Notes: generated by a model from the sequence alone, not told the origin. Positions 9,205-18,139 are shown, counted from the first letter of the stretch. The stretch is DNA of 64,000 nt from Aradus depressus (GCA_963662175.1 OY759224.1:29459489-29523488); one strand, 5' to 3'. A program made the numbers and translations.

Positions 9205-10200
9205 TCAATTCTTCCAATATTGACGCGATTTCATTCGAATGAGGTCCACCTCTGCTGCTTCGCTAGCATAGAGCAAGCTTAACCTCGTACAGAGTTCATT
9301 GGGATCGTCCCAGCGCTCATATATAGGTCTTGTACAATTCATCCATAAGCCCGAGCCAGAAAAATGAGATTTTTTTGAACGGGTATGATATTGTCTGGTA
9401 GTAGGAGTAAATAATTTTGCAATTATATTTTTATACTTGAAACTTATATTACCACACAAACTTTTAGCTTCACTGAAATGTCTTTTATGAGCATTTGTAA
9501 CCGTCAGTAGTTCTTTATATATGGCTAAATCCTCATTTTTGTATGTCATAGGTTCTTTTAAAAACAAAAGTTCATAGAGCCCTGGTGGACCTTCATAAAA
9601 TTTGTCTTTAATTTCTAAATCATTGTGATCCACCCGGACGCTAGCGTCACCTAATGTTAACCGACCGCTGGGTAGAAAGCGAAGTCCATAGCGAGTGTCA
9701 AAGTCCTTTGTATCTCCACTAAGAAACTTTCTAATATATGGGCGCAAAAATGGACCAATATTGGATGATTCAATCATTCTTTCTACTGCATCTCTACCTA
9801 GCGCAGTCTGAGACAAAAGTTGCGCTTCTTCTACAGGTGTAATAGGTGGTGATGAACTTTCAAAGACTTCTTCTTCAAAAGGGACTTCTTCCCTCCTAGG
9901 TGTAGTGAATGAAGGAGTATAGAGTTGAGTTTTTGGTTTTCCACTGATTGGTGTGATGATTTTTTCTTCTTGGGGATATATTTCAGATTTCTCTATTTTT
10001 GGGAATGGTCGAGTCTCGATTATCGACTTGGTAGGTGCTTGTTTCAGAGTTTCCGTTATTTGTAGCAGTGGTTTTGTAACTGGTTCGAATGTTTTCTCTA
10101 GTGACTCATGAGTCTCTAAAGCCCCCTTCTTGAAAGATTTCAACTTTTTTCTCAAACCTTTAGAGGTCTTGATAATATCTCGTACTACTGAACGTTTCAT
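9205..10200 (-). CDS. DUF8207-like Maverick protein
   Basis: 331 codons from ATG at 10200. The first 45 residues are strongly basic (KGLRKKLKSFKKGAL), followed by a Pro/Glu-rich linker to about residue 125. The conserved core is at about 170-275: YGLRFLPSGRLTLGD, GPPGLYELLFLKEPM, NEDLAIYKELLTVTNAHKR and KYKNIIAKLF. This combination is what I recognise as the DUF8207 domain seen in many insect Maverick-like loci; its biochemical role is unknown to me. The tail has a Gly-Ser-Gly site and ends basic. A basic N-terminus and linker would suit a virion core or DNA-associated protein, an inference. TATA-like and TCAGT sites precede the ATG. The frame is intact. Confidence 0.7.
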   Translation of the reverse strand: MKRSVVRDIIKTSKGLRKKLKSFKKGALETHESLEKTFEPVTKPLLQITETLKQAPTKSIIETRPFPKIEKSEIYPQEEKIITPISGKPKTQLYTPSFTTPRREEVPFEEEVFESSSPPITPVEEAQLLSQTALGRDAVERMIESSNIGPFLRPYIRKFLSGDTKDFDTRYGLRFLPSGRLTLGDASVRVDHNDLEIKDKFYEGPPGLYELLFLKEPMTYKNEDLAIYKELLTVTNAHKRHFSEAKSLCGNISFKYKNIIAKLFTPTTRQYHTRSKKSHFSGSGLWMNCTRPIYERWDDPNELCTRLSLLYASEAAEVDLIRMKSRQYWKN

Positions 10201-10205
10201 TTTAA

Positions 10206-10240
10206 ACTGAGCTGTTGCGGTACACTTACATCAATATAAA
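10206..10240 (-). promoter_or_regulatory. TATA-like plus TCAGT initiator for DUF8207-like gene
   Basis: On the minus strand TTTATATT (10233-10240) is followed about 28 bases later by CTCAGTTT (10206-10210 core), and the ATG comes 6 bases further. The site overlaps the end of the ATPase gene. Confidence 0.5.
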
Positions 10241-10909
10241 GGTGTCAAAGCCCTGTCGGTACCTCCCCTTGTCTGCCTCTCGAGTTTTATCAAGGACAAA
10301 GAACCCATAGGGGTCACTGTCCCAACATAGTGCACACATCTTTTGAAACATATCGAATGTAACATCTGTTGAACTAACGTGATCCTGATAAATATGTTTT
10401 AAATTTAACAAATTTTTTCTCTAAAGTATTAAAAAATTTGCATTATCTCTAATTAAGTGCTTTGGTATATGCGCATATGTCTGCCCAATGTAAATAGGGA
10501 ATATGGACTTGTGTCGTCCCATACTAAAATACTTTCTTATTATATTATGGTTATCGAGGCTAATATCATCAAAAATAAAAGCAGAATTATGTTTAGCATC
10601 TTCCAGCTGTATCACACTTTCGGAATCATCAAAAGTGTAATATCCTATTTGGGGAACCGTGTCCATTACCTTTTTTAAATAGGTGTATTTCGCCTGTGAT
10701 AAAGATCGAGAGTAAATGTAGAGATTTTCGAAACAAAGTCCATTTTCATCAAGAAGGAGGCTAATGACCAAATTGGTTTTCCCCGATCCTGTAGCTCCAC
10801 AAACAATGATTAGAGGGTTTGGTGGTAAAAGTCTTATGGTTTCATCTTTTTCCTGGTGAGGAAGAAGGTCAACAACTTTCAGTTGTAAAGGTTGAGGCTC
10901 CAAATGCAT
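10226..10909 (-). pseudogene. A32/FtsK-HerA-type genome packaging ATPase, one in-frame stop
   Basis: The frame runs 227 codons from the ATG at 10909 (MHLEPQPLQLK) with one amber TAG at 10421-10423 (codon 163). Walker A is GATGSGKT at residues 38-45 and Walker B FIFDDI at 111-116, followed by a sensor-like MGRHKSIFPIYIGQTY. The reading continues in the same frame after the stop (LNLKHIYQDHV... to FDTFILM), so this is a single nonsense change, not a frameshift. The family packages viral DNA into preformed capsids in Polintons and nucleocytoplasmic DNA viruses. The ATG at 10957 would lie upstream of the TATA box, so I prefer 10909. The gene is divergent from the phospholipase-like gene. Confidence 0.85.
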
Positions 10910-10934
10910 TTCGGTAAATGAAACCTCTAGTGAA

Positions 10935-10975
10935 ACCGCTATATAAATTGAGAGCATGATCCTCTCATTTCAGTA
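10935..10975. promoter_or_regulatory. Shared divergent promoter between ATPase and phospholipase-like genes
   Basis: CTATATAAAT at about 10939-10948 reads as a TATA box on both strands. On the plus strand a TTTCAGTATG initiator overlaps the start codon of the phospholipase-like gene (TCAGT about 10970-10974). The minus-strand gene starts at 10909, about 30 bases from the TATA box. Confidence 0.55.
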
Positions 10976-11696
10976 TGAAACGAAAGATAGGAGGCAGTGT
11001 AGTAAACGCTCTAATCAACAAGCTACCATTTGAAGCACACATTGTGGACCCGGTACTAAGTTACAAGATCGCTAAGCTCGAGGTGATACGGGTATTAATC
11101 CATTAGACGAAGCCTGTCGTGAACACGATATTTCCTATTCAAAAACTAATAATTTATCTCAGAGACACGCAGCAGACAGAATCTTAGCAGATAAAGCTTG
11201 GGAGAGAGTCAGATCTAAGGACGCAAAGTGGGGGGAGAAGGCAGCTGCTTGGACTATAACAAATACCATGAAGGCTAAAGTCAAAATGGGGTCGGGACTT
11301 CGAGGATCCTTTGGTAAACTTATAAAAGCTGCACGAGTAGGTCGTCATTTAACTATTGATAGGGCTTCTGCTTTATCATTGAAAAAAGCAAAACGGTATT
11401 TGCAAAAATGGAAAATTACAAAAACCCCGAGGATGCTCCCTTTGCCTAAAACCGGTGGAGTATTACCATTTCTCGTACCACTATTTGCAGGATTATCTGC
11501 TCTCGGTAGCTTAGCAGGTGGTGCGTCAGCTATAGCAAAAACTGTAAACGATGTCCAAAATGCAAAGGCTAAATTGGAAGAGATGAAAAGACATAATAGG
11601 ACAATTGAAAGACAAAAAATAGGTCAAGGACTTTATGTAAGACTATACAGAAACGGATACAGATTATACGTGAGACCATATAAAAATCAGATGTGA
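10976..11696 (+). pseudogene. Phospholipase-A2-like capsid-associated protein (parvovirus VP1-like domain), broken
   Basis: The ATG at 10976 opens a basic lead (MKRKIGGSVVNALINKL). The CGPGTKL calcium-loop motif appears at 11043 in a different frame, so there is an indel between 11010 and 11043; a TAA at 11073-11075 then interrupts that second frame. After it come GINPLDEACREHDISYS (the His-Asp catalytic dyad of the PLA2 fold) and an AADRILADKAWERV helix, then MGSGL, a basic patch and a Gly/Ala-rich hydrophobic stretch (LFAGLSALGSLAGGASAI) that may cross or disrupt membranes. The frame ends at TGA 11694-11696. Such domains breach endosomal membranes in parvoviruses; related proteins are common in insect Mavericks. 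The next gene continues in the same frame. Confidence 0.75.
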
Positions 11697-12050
11697 CTTC
11701 CAAATAGAGCTCTTACAAATGTAGATCTTCAAAAATATGCTAAAAACTTGTGTCATTTCAGAGGTGTCTTTATGAAGGACACCTTACCGAGGACGCCAAA
11801 AAAATATGAATCGGGCATTGTGAACCTTAAAAGAGTCAGTGAACCCGGCTCACATTGGGTCTGCTATGTAAAGCGTGACAATAAAATAAAGTATTTCGAC
11901 TCGTATGGTAATCTACCACCTCCACTCGAAATACTCAAATACCTGAAAGGATGCTCAATTGAATACAATCGAAACCGGTATCAGGATTGGAACACTCCAT
12001 ATTGTGGACACTTATGTATTCAGTTCCTTTATATTGAAAACTTGTGTTAG
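11697..12050 (+). pseudogene. Adenain-like cysteine protease (Maverick PRO), fused frame behind a stop
   Basis: The conserved start of the domain (LPNRALTNVDLQKYAKNL) begins right after the TGA at 11694-11696 and in the same frame as the phospholipase-like gene; only an ATG immediately before that TGA could serve as its own start. The catalytic set of the Ulp1/adenain fold is visible: His in GSHWVCY, Asp in YFDSYGN, and Gln-x6-Cys in YQDWNTPYCGHLC. In this family the protease matures capsid proteins. The domain itself is undamaged to its stop at 12048-12050. Either it was the C-terminal half of one protein with the PLA2-like domain, or the initial codons were lost. Without a clean start it is probably inactive. 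Confidence 0.8.
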
Positions 12051-12064
12051 TCTTAGATGCAGTC

Positions 12065-12424
12065 ATGAGTTATACCTTTACCCTTACGGGCACTGAGAAC
12101 GTATTAAGTGCAGACATTTTTCCTACAATAGACCTATCAAATGGAGAGTACTCGATTGGGCTTTTAGGTTTTACAACATATAATTCTATTCCCAACATTA
12201 TTGATGGTGAGAATGATATGTTTTATTTTGGTGATGAAAAGATTAAAATACCGATGGGGACATATGAGTTGGAAGCACTTGGGGATTATTTGCAAGAACA
12301 GATGATGTTTAGAAGGAAAGGCGATCATGTTATAATCCGAGCTAATAATAATACATTAAAATCAGAATTACGGTGTACAAAAACTGTATACTGCATTTCA
12401 TGGCTTTGTGAGACATTTGAATAA
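12065..12424 (+). pseudogene. Maverick structural protein, C-terminally truncated
   Basis: From the ATG at 12065 the frame reads SYTFTLTGTENVLSADIFP, then EYSIGLLGFTTYNSIPNI, FYFGDEKIKIPMGTYELEAL and IIRANNNTLKSELRC. I recognise this as the N-terminal third of a protein that recurs in arthropod Maverick-like loci, probably a virion component with beta-rich structure; I do not know its exact role. After about residue 105 the sequence switches abruptly to an unrelated stretch that in another frame reads as the BIR remnant, so the C-terminal part was deleted. A CAGTC initiator-like site stands immediately before the ATG. Confidence 0.6.
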
Positions 12425-12536
12425 TACTGCAATGTGTGTATATTGCAAGCTAAAATGTGATATAGATCAGACGGTATGCCCACACATGTACCATAAAAGA
12501 CACAGCCCCCGATGTTACTGGTTTAGTCAGTGCTAG
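12393..12536 (+). pseudogene. BIR-domain remnant (IAP-like)
   Basis: In frame 3 (codon starts at 12393) the translation reads FHGFVRHLNNTAMCVYCKL, then a Cys/Asp-rich stretch and HKRHSPRCYWF before a TAG at 12534-12536. The C-x2-C-x15-H-x6-C arrangement and the HGF lead-in resemble the baculovirus IAP repeat, whose usual spacing is C-x2-C-x16-H-x6-C. The N-terminal helices of a full BIR are absent because the upstream DNA belongs to the truncated structural gene in another frame. BIR proteins block caspases. A RING-only gene at 8973 could be its functional partner. Assignment rests on the zinc pattern alone. Confidence 0.5.
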
Positions 12537-12537
12537 A

Positions 12538-12798
12538 ATGGATCTATCTTTGGAAAAACTTTCTCAAACTAATATCTGGAATTTGGATCCAGTACATCTT
12601 CGAAACTTACCACCCGCATTACTGCTTCATCTCTATGACTATGCAATTGAATATTTATGGGACAACCTACCTGAAGATTGGCGTGAGGATCCAAGATTCC
12701 AATTGTGTCGTCGATGCAACCATCAATTCAATACATCTCATGACCAAATCGATGGTCCACCACCGATGAAGAAAAATTGTATATATTGTGTAAAATAA
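12538..12798 (+). CDS. Small protein with two CxxC zinc pairs, unknown
   Basis: 86 codons with the ATG one base after the stop of the BIR remnant. The N-terminal half is Leu-rich (LEKLSQTNIWNLDPVHLRNL, LPPALLLHLYDYAIEYLW), reminiscent of a helical bundle. The second half has CRRC and CIYC, a possible zinc ribbon. An AATAAA at about 12806 lies just after the stop. The Leu-rich start looks faintly like an F-box or SOCS-type adaptor helix, but I would not assign it. Position within the viral core suggests it is an accessory gene of the element. The frame is intact. Confidence 0.5.
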   Translation: MDLSLEKLSQTNIWNLDPVHLRNLPPALLLHLYDYAIEYLWDNLPEDWREDPRFQLCRRCNHQFNTSHDQIDGPPPMKKNCIYCVK

Positions 12799-12902
12799 TG
12801 TTGATAATAAATTTAAATTCAACCATATTTTTTTCTTCTTTTAAAAAAACCTCAAAAGTTGTAAAAATAATAGGAATAAGAAATAAACAAGTATGATTAT
12901 GA

Positions 12903-13467
12903 TCATTTATTCATAAATAATGCATACATTTCCTTCCAGTCTACAGTGTTTAAATTCACTATAGACTCTTCAGTTGATGTTGGTAATGAAAAAAATTCAA
13001 AGCATTTTGATATTACTGATAGTAAAAGTTTTAAAGAATAGTCTATTTTCTCACAAGACTTGAGCATAAATATCACTTCACTTTTATTGAGCTTGATTTC
13101 CGGCTGAGACGACACCGACATGTAAGGAGAAGGACTATTCAGACACATTGTTACCCATGGGTATGAATTTGATATACTCACACTTCGATTTCTTCCAGTG
13201 AGTCCAAATTTGAATACTATGTTGCGTATTCGAAGTGAGTCTTGGAGAGGTCTTTTTCTTCCTTTGGGGTTGATGTAGTTTTGAATAGGTCCTATGTTGG
13301 TGGAGAGTCCTGTCCAATCTGCCGTGTCCAAATAAATTGATACTTTCTTGTGGCAAAATACCACTACTGGTGATTGGTTGAGAAGTCCTACCTTGATGAC
13401 CTTGGTCTTGGACTTGTTGAGAACAAACTCTGATACAACTCCATTGCGACAACTGGTCTCTCTACAT
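12903..13467 (-). pseudogene. Unknown Maverick-associated protein
   Basis: The minus-strand frame is open for about 186 codons down to 12903. It reads CRNGVVSEFVLNKSKTKVIK, VGLLNQSPVVVFCHKK, IYLDTADWTGL and later a hydrophilic Ser-rich tail ending in a VDWKEMYALFMNK segment. The only well-placed ATG (13465-13467) is one base out of frame with the body, so a single-base indel near the start is likely. The alternating strands resemble a small beta-rich DNA-binding or capsid-accessory protein, but I do not recognise a named family. It is divergent from the DNA polymerase gene. A TTTTTAAAAA element at about 13520-13529 could be its TATA box. Confidence 0.5.
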
Positions 13468-13587
13468 TTTTTTACTTCATATCATCTTCTTACCCCCACC
13501 TAGTTCCCCCCTCTCTGGTCTTTTTAAAAACCTGTTTTCATGAGCGGGTTCACAATCTTCTCTCACAATTGTTTTTGTTTTCTTTTG

Positions 13588-13625
13588 ATTATATATAGGC
13601 AGACTCCTCCTTGGACTATTACAAC
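13588..13625 (+). promoter_or_regulatory. TATA box of DNA polymerase gene
   Basis: TTATATATAGG at about 13589-13599 stands some 30 bases before the ATG at 13626, implying a leader of only a few bases, as for the other genes of this element. Confidence 0.5.
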
Positions 13626-16600
13626 ATGTTCAAGTGTACAAAGTGTGACACCATTTACCATCTTGGAAAAAACGCAATGTTCATCAGTTCAACTGTAAGA
13701 GAAATATCAACGAGATATTGGATGTAGAACCACCAAGGAAAAAAATATTTTTATGTTCATCTTGCGGAGGACGGTTTGAAAACTATTATCACGGACAACG
13801 ACATGAATCAGTATGTCATGGGGAATATTCATCCTCAAAGGAACCGACCAAGGACGCATTATTAGCTCTGGTGCCTTCTGATAATATTGTACAATATGAA
13901 AGTGCCTTTGCTAGTCGTTTGGAATCCTATTTTATTCGCTCAAACAAATGCAATGATTTGACTTGTTTCTTACTGAATGTGAAACCAAAATTAATACACA
14001 AAGTATCCAACATACTACAAATGATATCTGCAATTAAAATTAATTTGATGGTTGAATGCTTATTTGAAAATGCTCTTGGTGAAAGGACAGATAAGCCTTT
14101 AAGACTATGAATAAGCCGGTTTTTCGAGCAACAAATCTTGAAAATTTCTATGACAATGCATTTGAAAAAATACACTCGGAGGTGGAAAATAGTGCACTGA
14201 AAGGAAGTGGGTGGAAAATATTAGCCGTAGACGGAATTCGTCTACGGGTGAATAGATATGATCCACTACGTGCTTCTACATACATACCATTGCCAGCTAG
14301 TCTTGAAAATAAAAAGGCTTATGTAAATGTTCGAAATAATGACGAGAAATGTTTTGCATATTCAATCTTAGCAAAATTTGTGACATTGAATTATAATCGC
14401 CCACAGGAATATACTGATCTATTCAGTTTATATGATTTTTCATGTGTTTCGTTTCCAGTCGCTCTAACGGATATTTCAAAATTTGAAAAAGTCAACAATA
14501 TGTCTATAAATGTATTTGGAGTTGATGAAAACGAGAAAATATACCCTCTTAAAGTTGCAGCAGAAGAAAAATCAGATCACCGGGACATCCTCCTTTTGGA
14601 CAATGAAAATAAACAACAATACGTCTACATAAAAAACTTTAATCGGTTGGTGGGTCGTCAATTACGAAAATCTTCAACGAGAAAATTTTACATCTGTAAA
14701 AGATGCTTCATAACTTTTGAAGAAAGAAGAGGTGGATCTGATAAGCTGGAGATGCATAAAATGTATTGCAAAGATCAGAAGACTCTACGAGTTGAATTAC
14801 CATCTGATCCTATAATGACATTTACAAATGTTGAGCGTCATCACAGAGTTCCCTACGTTATTTATGCAGATTTTGAATCCATCTTGGAACCTATTGCTGG
14901 ATGTCGTCCATCATCTGAGTCATCATTTACTACTCCTGTTCAAGAACATATTCCAATGTCGTTTTGTACATATGTGAAAAGTTCTTCGGGTCTTCCACCT
15001 ATCTCTACAGCTCCGTATTTGTATAGAGGACCTGATGCAGCTGGAGTTTTTATAGAACACATCATCGAATTGAGTAAAGCTATATCAGCTGTCTACAATG
15101 ATAACCCTGTGGATATTAATATGAATTCTGATCAAGAAACCCAGTGGGATTTAGCAACTACATGTTACCTCTGTGATAATGAATTCACAGAGTCGAATTG
15201 GAAAGTACGTGATCATTGTCATCTCACTGGGGATTACAGAGGTGCAGCATGTAATAGTTGTAATTTGAAATGTTGTATTCCTAAATTTATTCCAATTATT
15301 TTTCACAATCTCACAAACTATGATTCGAAATTTATAATTAGACAGCTGAGTAATACAAAATGTGGGAGAGTTACAATTATACCTCACACTCAGGAAAAGT
15401 TTATATCATTTTCAGTTATGATTGGCAACATTTGGATGAGGTTTATTGATTCTTTTCGTTGTATGGCCTCCAGCTTGGATCAGCTTGCTCGAAATTTACC
15501 ATCTGATGCATTTTTGGAAACATCACGTTTCTTTCCGAGTGAGCATATGTCTCTCATGACCCGAAAAGGTGTGTTTCCATATGATTATGTAGATTCTATG
15601 AAGAAACTGGATGAAACTCAATTACCACCAAAGGAAGCATTTTTCAATTCATTAACACAATCACATATTGATGAGGAAGACTATTTTATCGGATACGTTT
15701 GAATCATTTCGAAATATGACTATGAAAAACTATGGAGTTGATGAGGCCCACTACTATACGACACCAGGACTCTCCTTTGATTGCTATGTTACGATATAAA
15801 AAGACTAAGCTATCACTACTACAGGATTATGATATGATAATGTTTTTCGAGAAAGGTATAAGAGGGGGGATATGTCAAGCATCACATCGATATGCTACAG
15901 CAAACAATAAATACATGAAAAATTATGATCCACAAAAAGAATCATCGTATATCACTTATCTGGATGCTAACAATCTATACGGATATGCCATGAGCAAATA
16001 TTTACCATATGGCGATTTTCAATGGGTGGAAAGACCGGAAGAGGTTGACATTCTTAATTTACGAGAAGACGATGATACAGGCTATGTATTTGAGGTCGAC
16101 GTGAAGTACCCGGCAAAACTTCACGAGATGCATGACGATTTACCATTTTTGGCCGAGACGATTCCTCCCTCAGGTGGCAAGGTTAAAAAATTGATTCCTC
16201 ATTTAAATTCACGCGAACGATATGTGGTACACTATGTAGCTCTGAAACAGGCTCTACAGCATGGACTCGAGATTGAAAAAATCCATAGAGCAATCAGTTT
16301 CAAGCAATCACCCTGGCTGCGGTCTTATATAGATCTTAATACTCAACTTAGACAAAATGCACAAAATGATTTCGAAAAAGATTTCTTCAAACTCATGAAT
16401 AACTCCATATTCGGGAAGACGATGGAAAATGTACGAAATCGACAGAATATACAGCTAGTCAAGACTGCAAGACAAATGATGAGACTAATAGTAAAAGCTA
16501 ATTTTCTTGAGAGAATTATCTACGACGAGGAGCTAGCAGCGGTTGTAATGGCCAAGACAAAAATATACTTTAATAAGCCGATATATGTGGGTATGTGTAT

Positions 16601-17150
16601 ACTCGATTTGTCCAAGGAACTCATGTACAGATTTCATTATGATTTAATGTTGCCTAGATACGGAAAAGAAAGATTAAAATTAATGTATTGTGATACTGAC
16701 TCTCTCATCTATCATGTGATCACACAAGACCTCTACACAGATATGCATTCAATGCTGGAACATTTCGATACGTCCAATTATCCTCCAGACCATGTGCTAT
16801 TTTCACTCATTAATAAGCAGGTAATTGGAAAATTCAAGGATGAAGTATATGGAGAAATTATAGAAAAGTTTATTGCATTACGAGCAAAGGTGTATGCATT
16901 TTCCATTGCCTTTAAGAATATTGTAAAAAAAGCAAAAGGTGTGTCACGTGCTTCACTGAGACATTTTATTTCTTTGGAAGATTATGAAAGGACACTATTT
17001 GATTCTACATTAATGTTTACATCCAAGAGAAGTATAAGATCATACAAGCATATACTGTACACCATCGATCAAAATAAATTGGCACTAAATCCATTCGATG
17101 ACAATGAAGATGGCATATCTACTCATGCACATGGCCATTTTTTAAACTAA
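13626..17150 (+). pseudogene. Protein-primed-type family B DNA polymerase of Polinton/Maverick, four lesions
   Basis: This replicates the viral DNA. Order: two N-terminal C2HC-type zinc fingers (CTKCDTIYHL at 13635, LCSSCGGRFENYYHGQRH near 13750); a GSGWKI segment; a CxxC finger; Exo I YADFES near 14863; an HNH/endonuclease-VII-like insert (CYLCDNEF, then DHCHLTGDYRGAACNSCNL); Exo II with NYDSKF near 15320; palm motif A YLDANNLYGYAM near 15958; motif B NNSIFGKTMEN near 16395; motif C YCDTDSL near 16686. Lesions: a frameshift near 13675; another near 14100; a deletion near 15685 that removes about 30 codons including the expected Exo III region and changes frame; a one-base insertion near 15785. 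The 3' half (15732-17150) is open. Catalytic palm residues remain, but the gene cannot give one product. Confidence 0.9.
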
Positions 17151-17464
17151 TTCACTTTCCCCCCTCTAACTCGAGAAATATCATCTTGTGAATTACCTAC
17201 TGAGTGGACCCCGAATCACTAGAAGAATTTCAAGATTGTATAAAAATGATATGCAGATACATATGATGAAGAAAATGTGTAAAGTTCATTCTGACCCCTA
17301 AATTTCTTCTGTCATCGGAGGTCCACATTTCATCCCACGTTTCTTATCCCTCCGTAACTTCCGCAAATGTGCTTTCGCTTTGACGTAGCGAGGAGGCTTA
17401 ATTGATTTATATGATCAAGAACCAAGAGAAGCACTATTTTCTTCTTTAAAGTTTATGTCTAATG
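17151..17464. other. 3' flank of DNA polymerase gene
   Basis: Mostly non-coding. It contains one possible short minus-strand basic reading frame (listed separately). No RNA gene was seen. Confidence 0.4.
17298..17399 (-). pseudogene. Possible short basic protein fragment
   Basis: The minus strand reads PPRYVKAKAHLRKLRRDKK then GMKCGPPMTEEI and a stop at 17298-17300, with no start in frame nearby. The Lys/Arg-rich composition would suit a small DNA-condensing protein, but it may be chance. The position between polymerase and flanking gene is a plausible place for a viral gene remnant. Confidence 0.25.
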
Positions 17465-17490
17465 TTTTTTTTTTTTTTTTTTTTTTTTTT
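17465..17490 (+). repeat. (T)26 run followed by CAG
   Basis: Twenty-six T residues end in CAG at 17491-17493, which could serve as a very strong splice acceptor for the gene that follows, or mark a reverse-oriented poly-A tail of a retroposed sequence. Confidence 0.6.
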
Positions 17491-17558
17491 CAGAACTGTC
17501 CACATGATCGAGGAAGCTGAGAATAATTCACTAATTTTTTTTCTGTTTATTGTTCCAG

Positions 17559-18011
17559 TTATGCCGCCGCCATCAGGGCTTTTTGAGGCGGCTCCAATCA
17601 GTCCCCATCCCCTACGTCCACGAGGTGAGGGAACTCCCTCTGTGGGAATCATTCCCCATTAAGCGATTTGGCGGGTCGGGGAAGGATACGACCGTTGCCC
17701 TCCAAGTGAGGGGGGACCTGTGGGAGGTACGACTCCCAGAGAAATATAGCGATGTCATAGATGACATCCTTTACTGGGAGTCGCCCGAGTACGGGTTTAC
17801 CCTCACATATGAGGGCAATATTGGAGGAGTGGAAAAAATAATTTTCAAGTATGATTTTAAATATATCCATTAACACACATAAATTTAAATTTAATTTTTG
17901 TATTTATTCTTTTTTTTTTTTTTCTGTTATAGAGAAAACCTCGACTTCATCCTCCCCGAGATTTATTACACCGCCCCTCACGCTGATGAAGAGGATGAAT
18001 ACTGGGACTAA
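17559..18011 (+). CDS. Third, diverged member of the small intron-containing flanking family (5' end not found)
   Basis: An exon opens after a TTCCAG acceptor (17556-17558) and runs to 17848; a donor GTATGA at 17849 and an acceptor TATAG at 17928-17932 join it to 17933-18011. The spliced frame reads VHEVRELPLWESFPIKRF, KDTTVALQVRGDLWEVRLP, EKYSDVIDDIL, FTLTYEGN and, in the last exon, ENLDFILPEIYYTAP with an acidic end. The run FPIK, VALQV, LPEKYSD, FTLTYEG parallels YSIL, VIATF, LPKRYTE and LKLFYKG of the 5086 and 5731 genes, with a last intron near the same place. The initiator exon is not identified. AATAAA at 18023 follows the stop. It is much more GC-rich than the other two copies. Confidence 0.5.
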
Positions 18012-18029
18012 TTATTCTATAAAATAAAT

Positions 18030-18139
18030 TTATTATTTTTTTCTAATTATTTTTTCATTGACTTCCTACCTCACTGAATAAAATTAGAGATAAATGATAA
18101 CTTGGTGGGGTTCTTCTGGACCAAGGTCGACAAGATTGA
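18030..18139. other. Right flank of viral element, no gene
   Basis: AT-rich DNA without coding potential. I compared its start by eye with the sequence left of 5040 and left of 7440 and found no inverted repeat. Confidence 0.4.

Noticed and set aside
10910..10957. Upstream ATG at 10957 as the ATPase start
   Set aside because: It would place the TATA box inside the coding region; the ATG at 10909 sits at the expected distance from it.
17446..17662. Frames on both strands across the (T)26 run
   Set aside because: They include poly-Phe or poly-Lys from the homopolymer; the minus-strand frame is a shadow of the spliced gene that follows.
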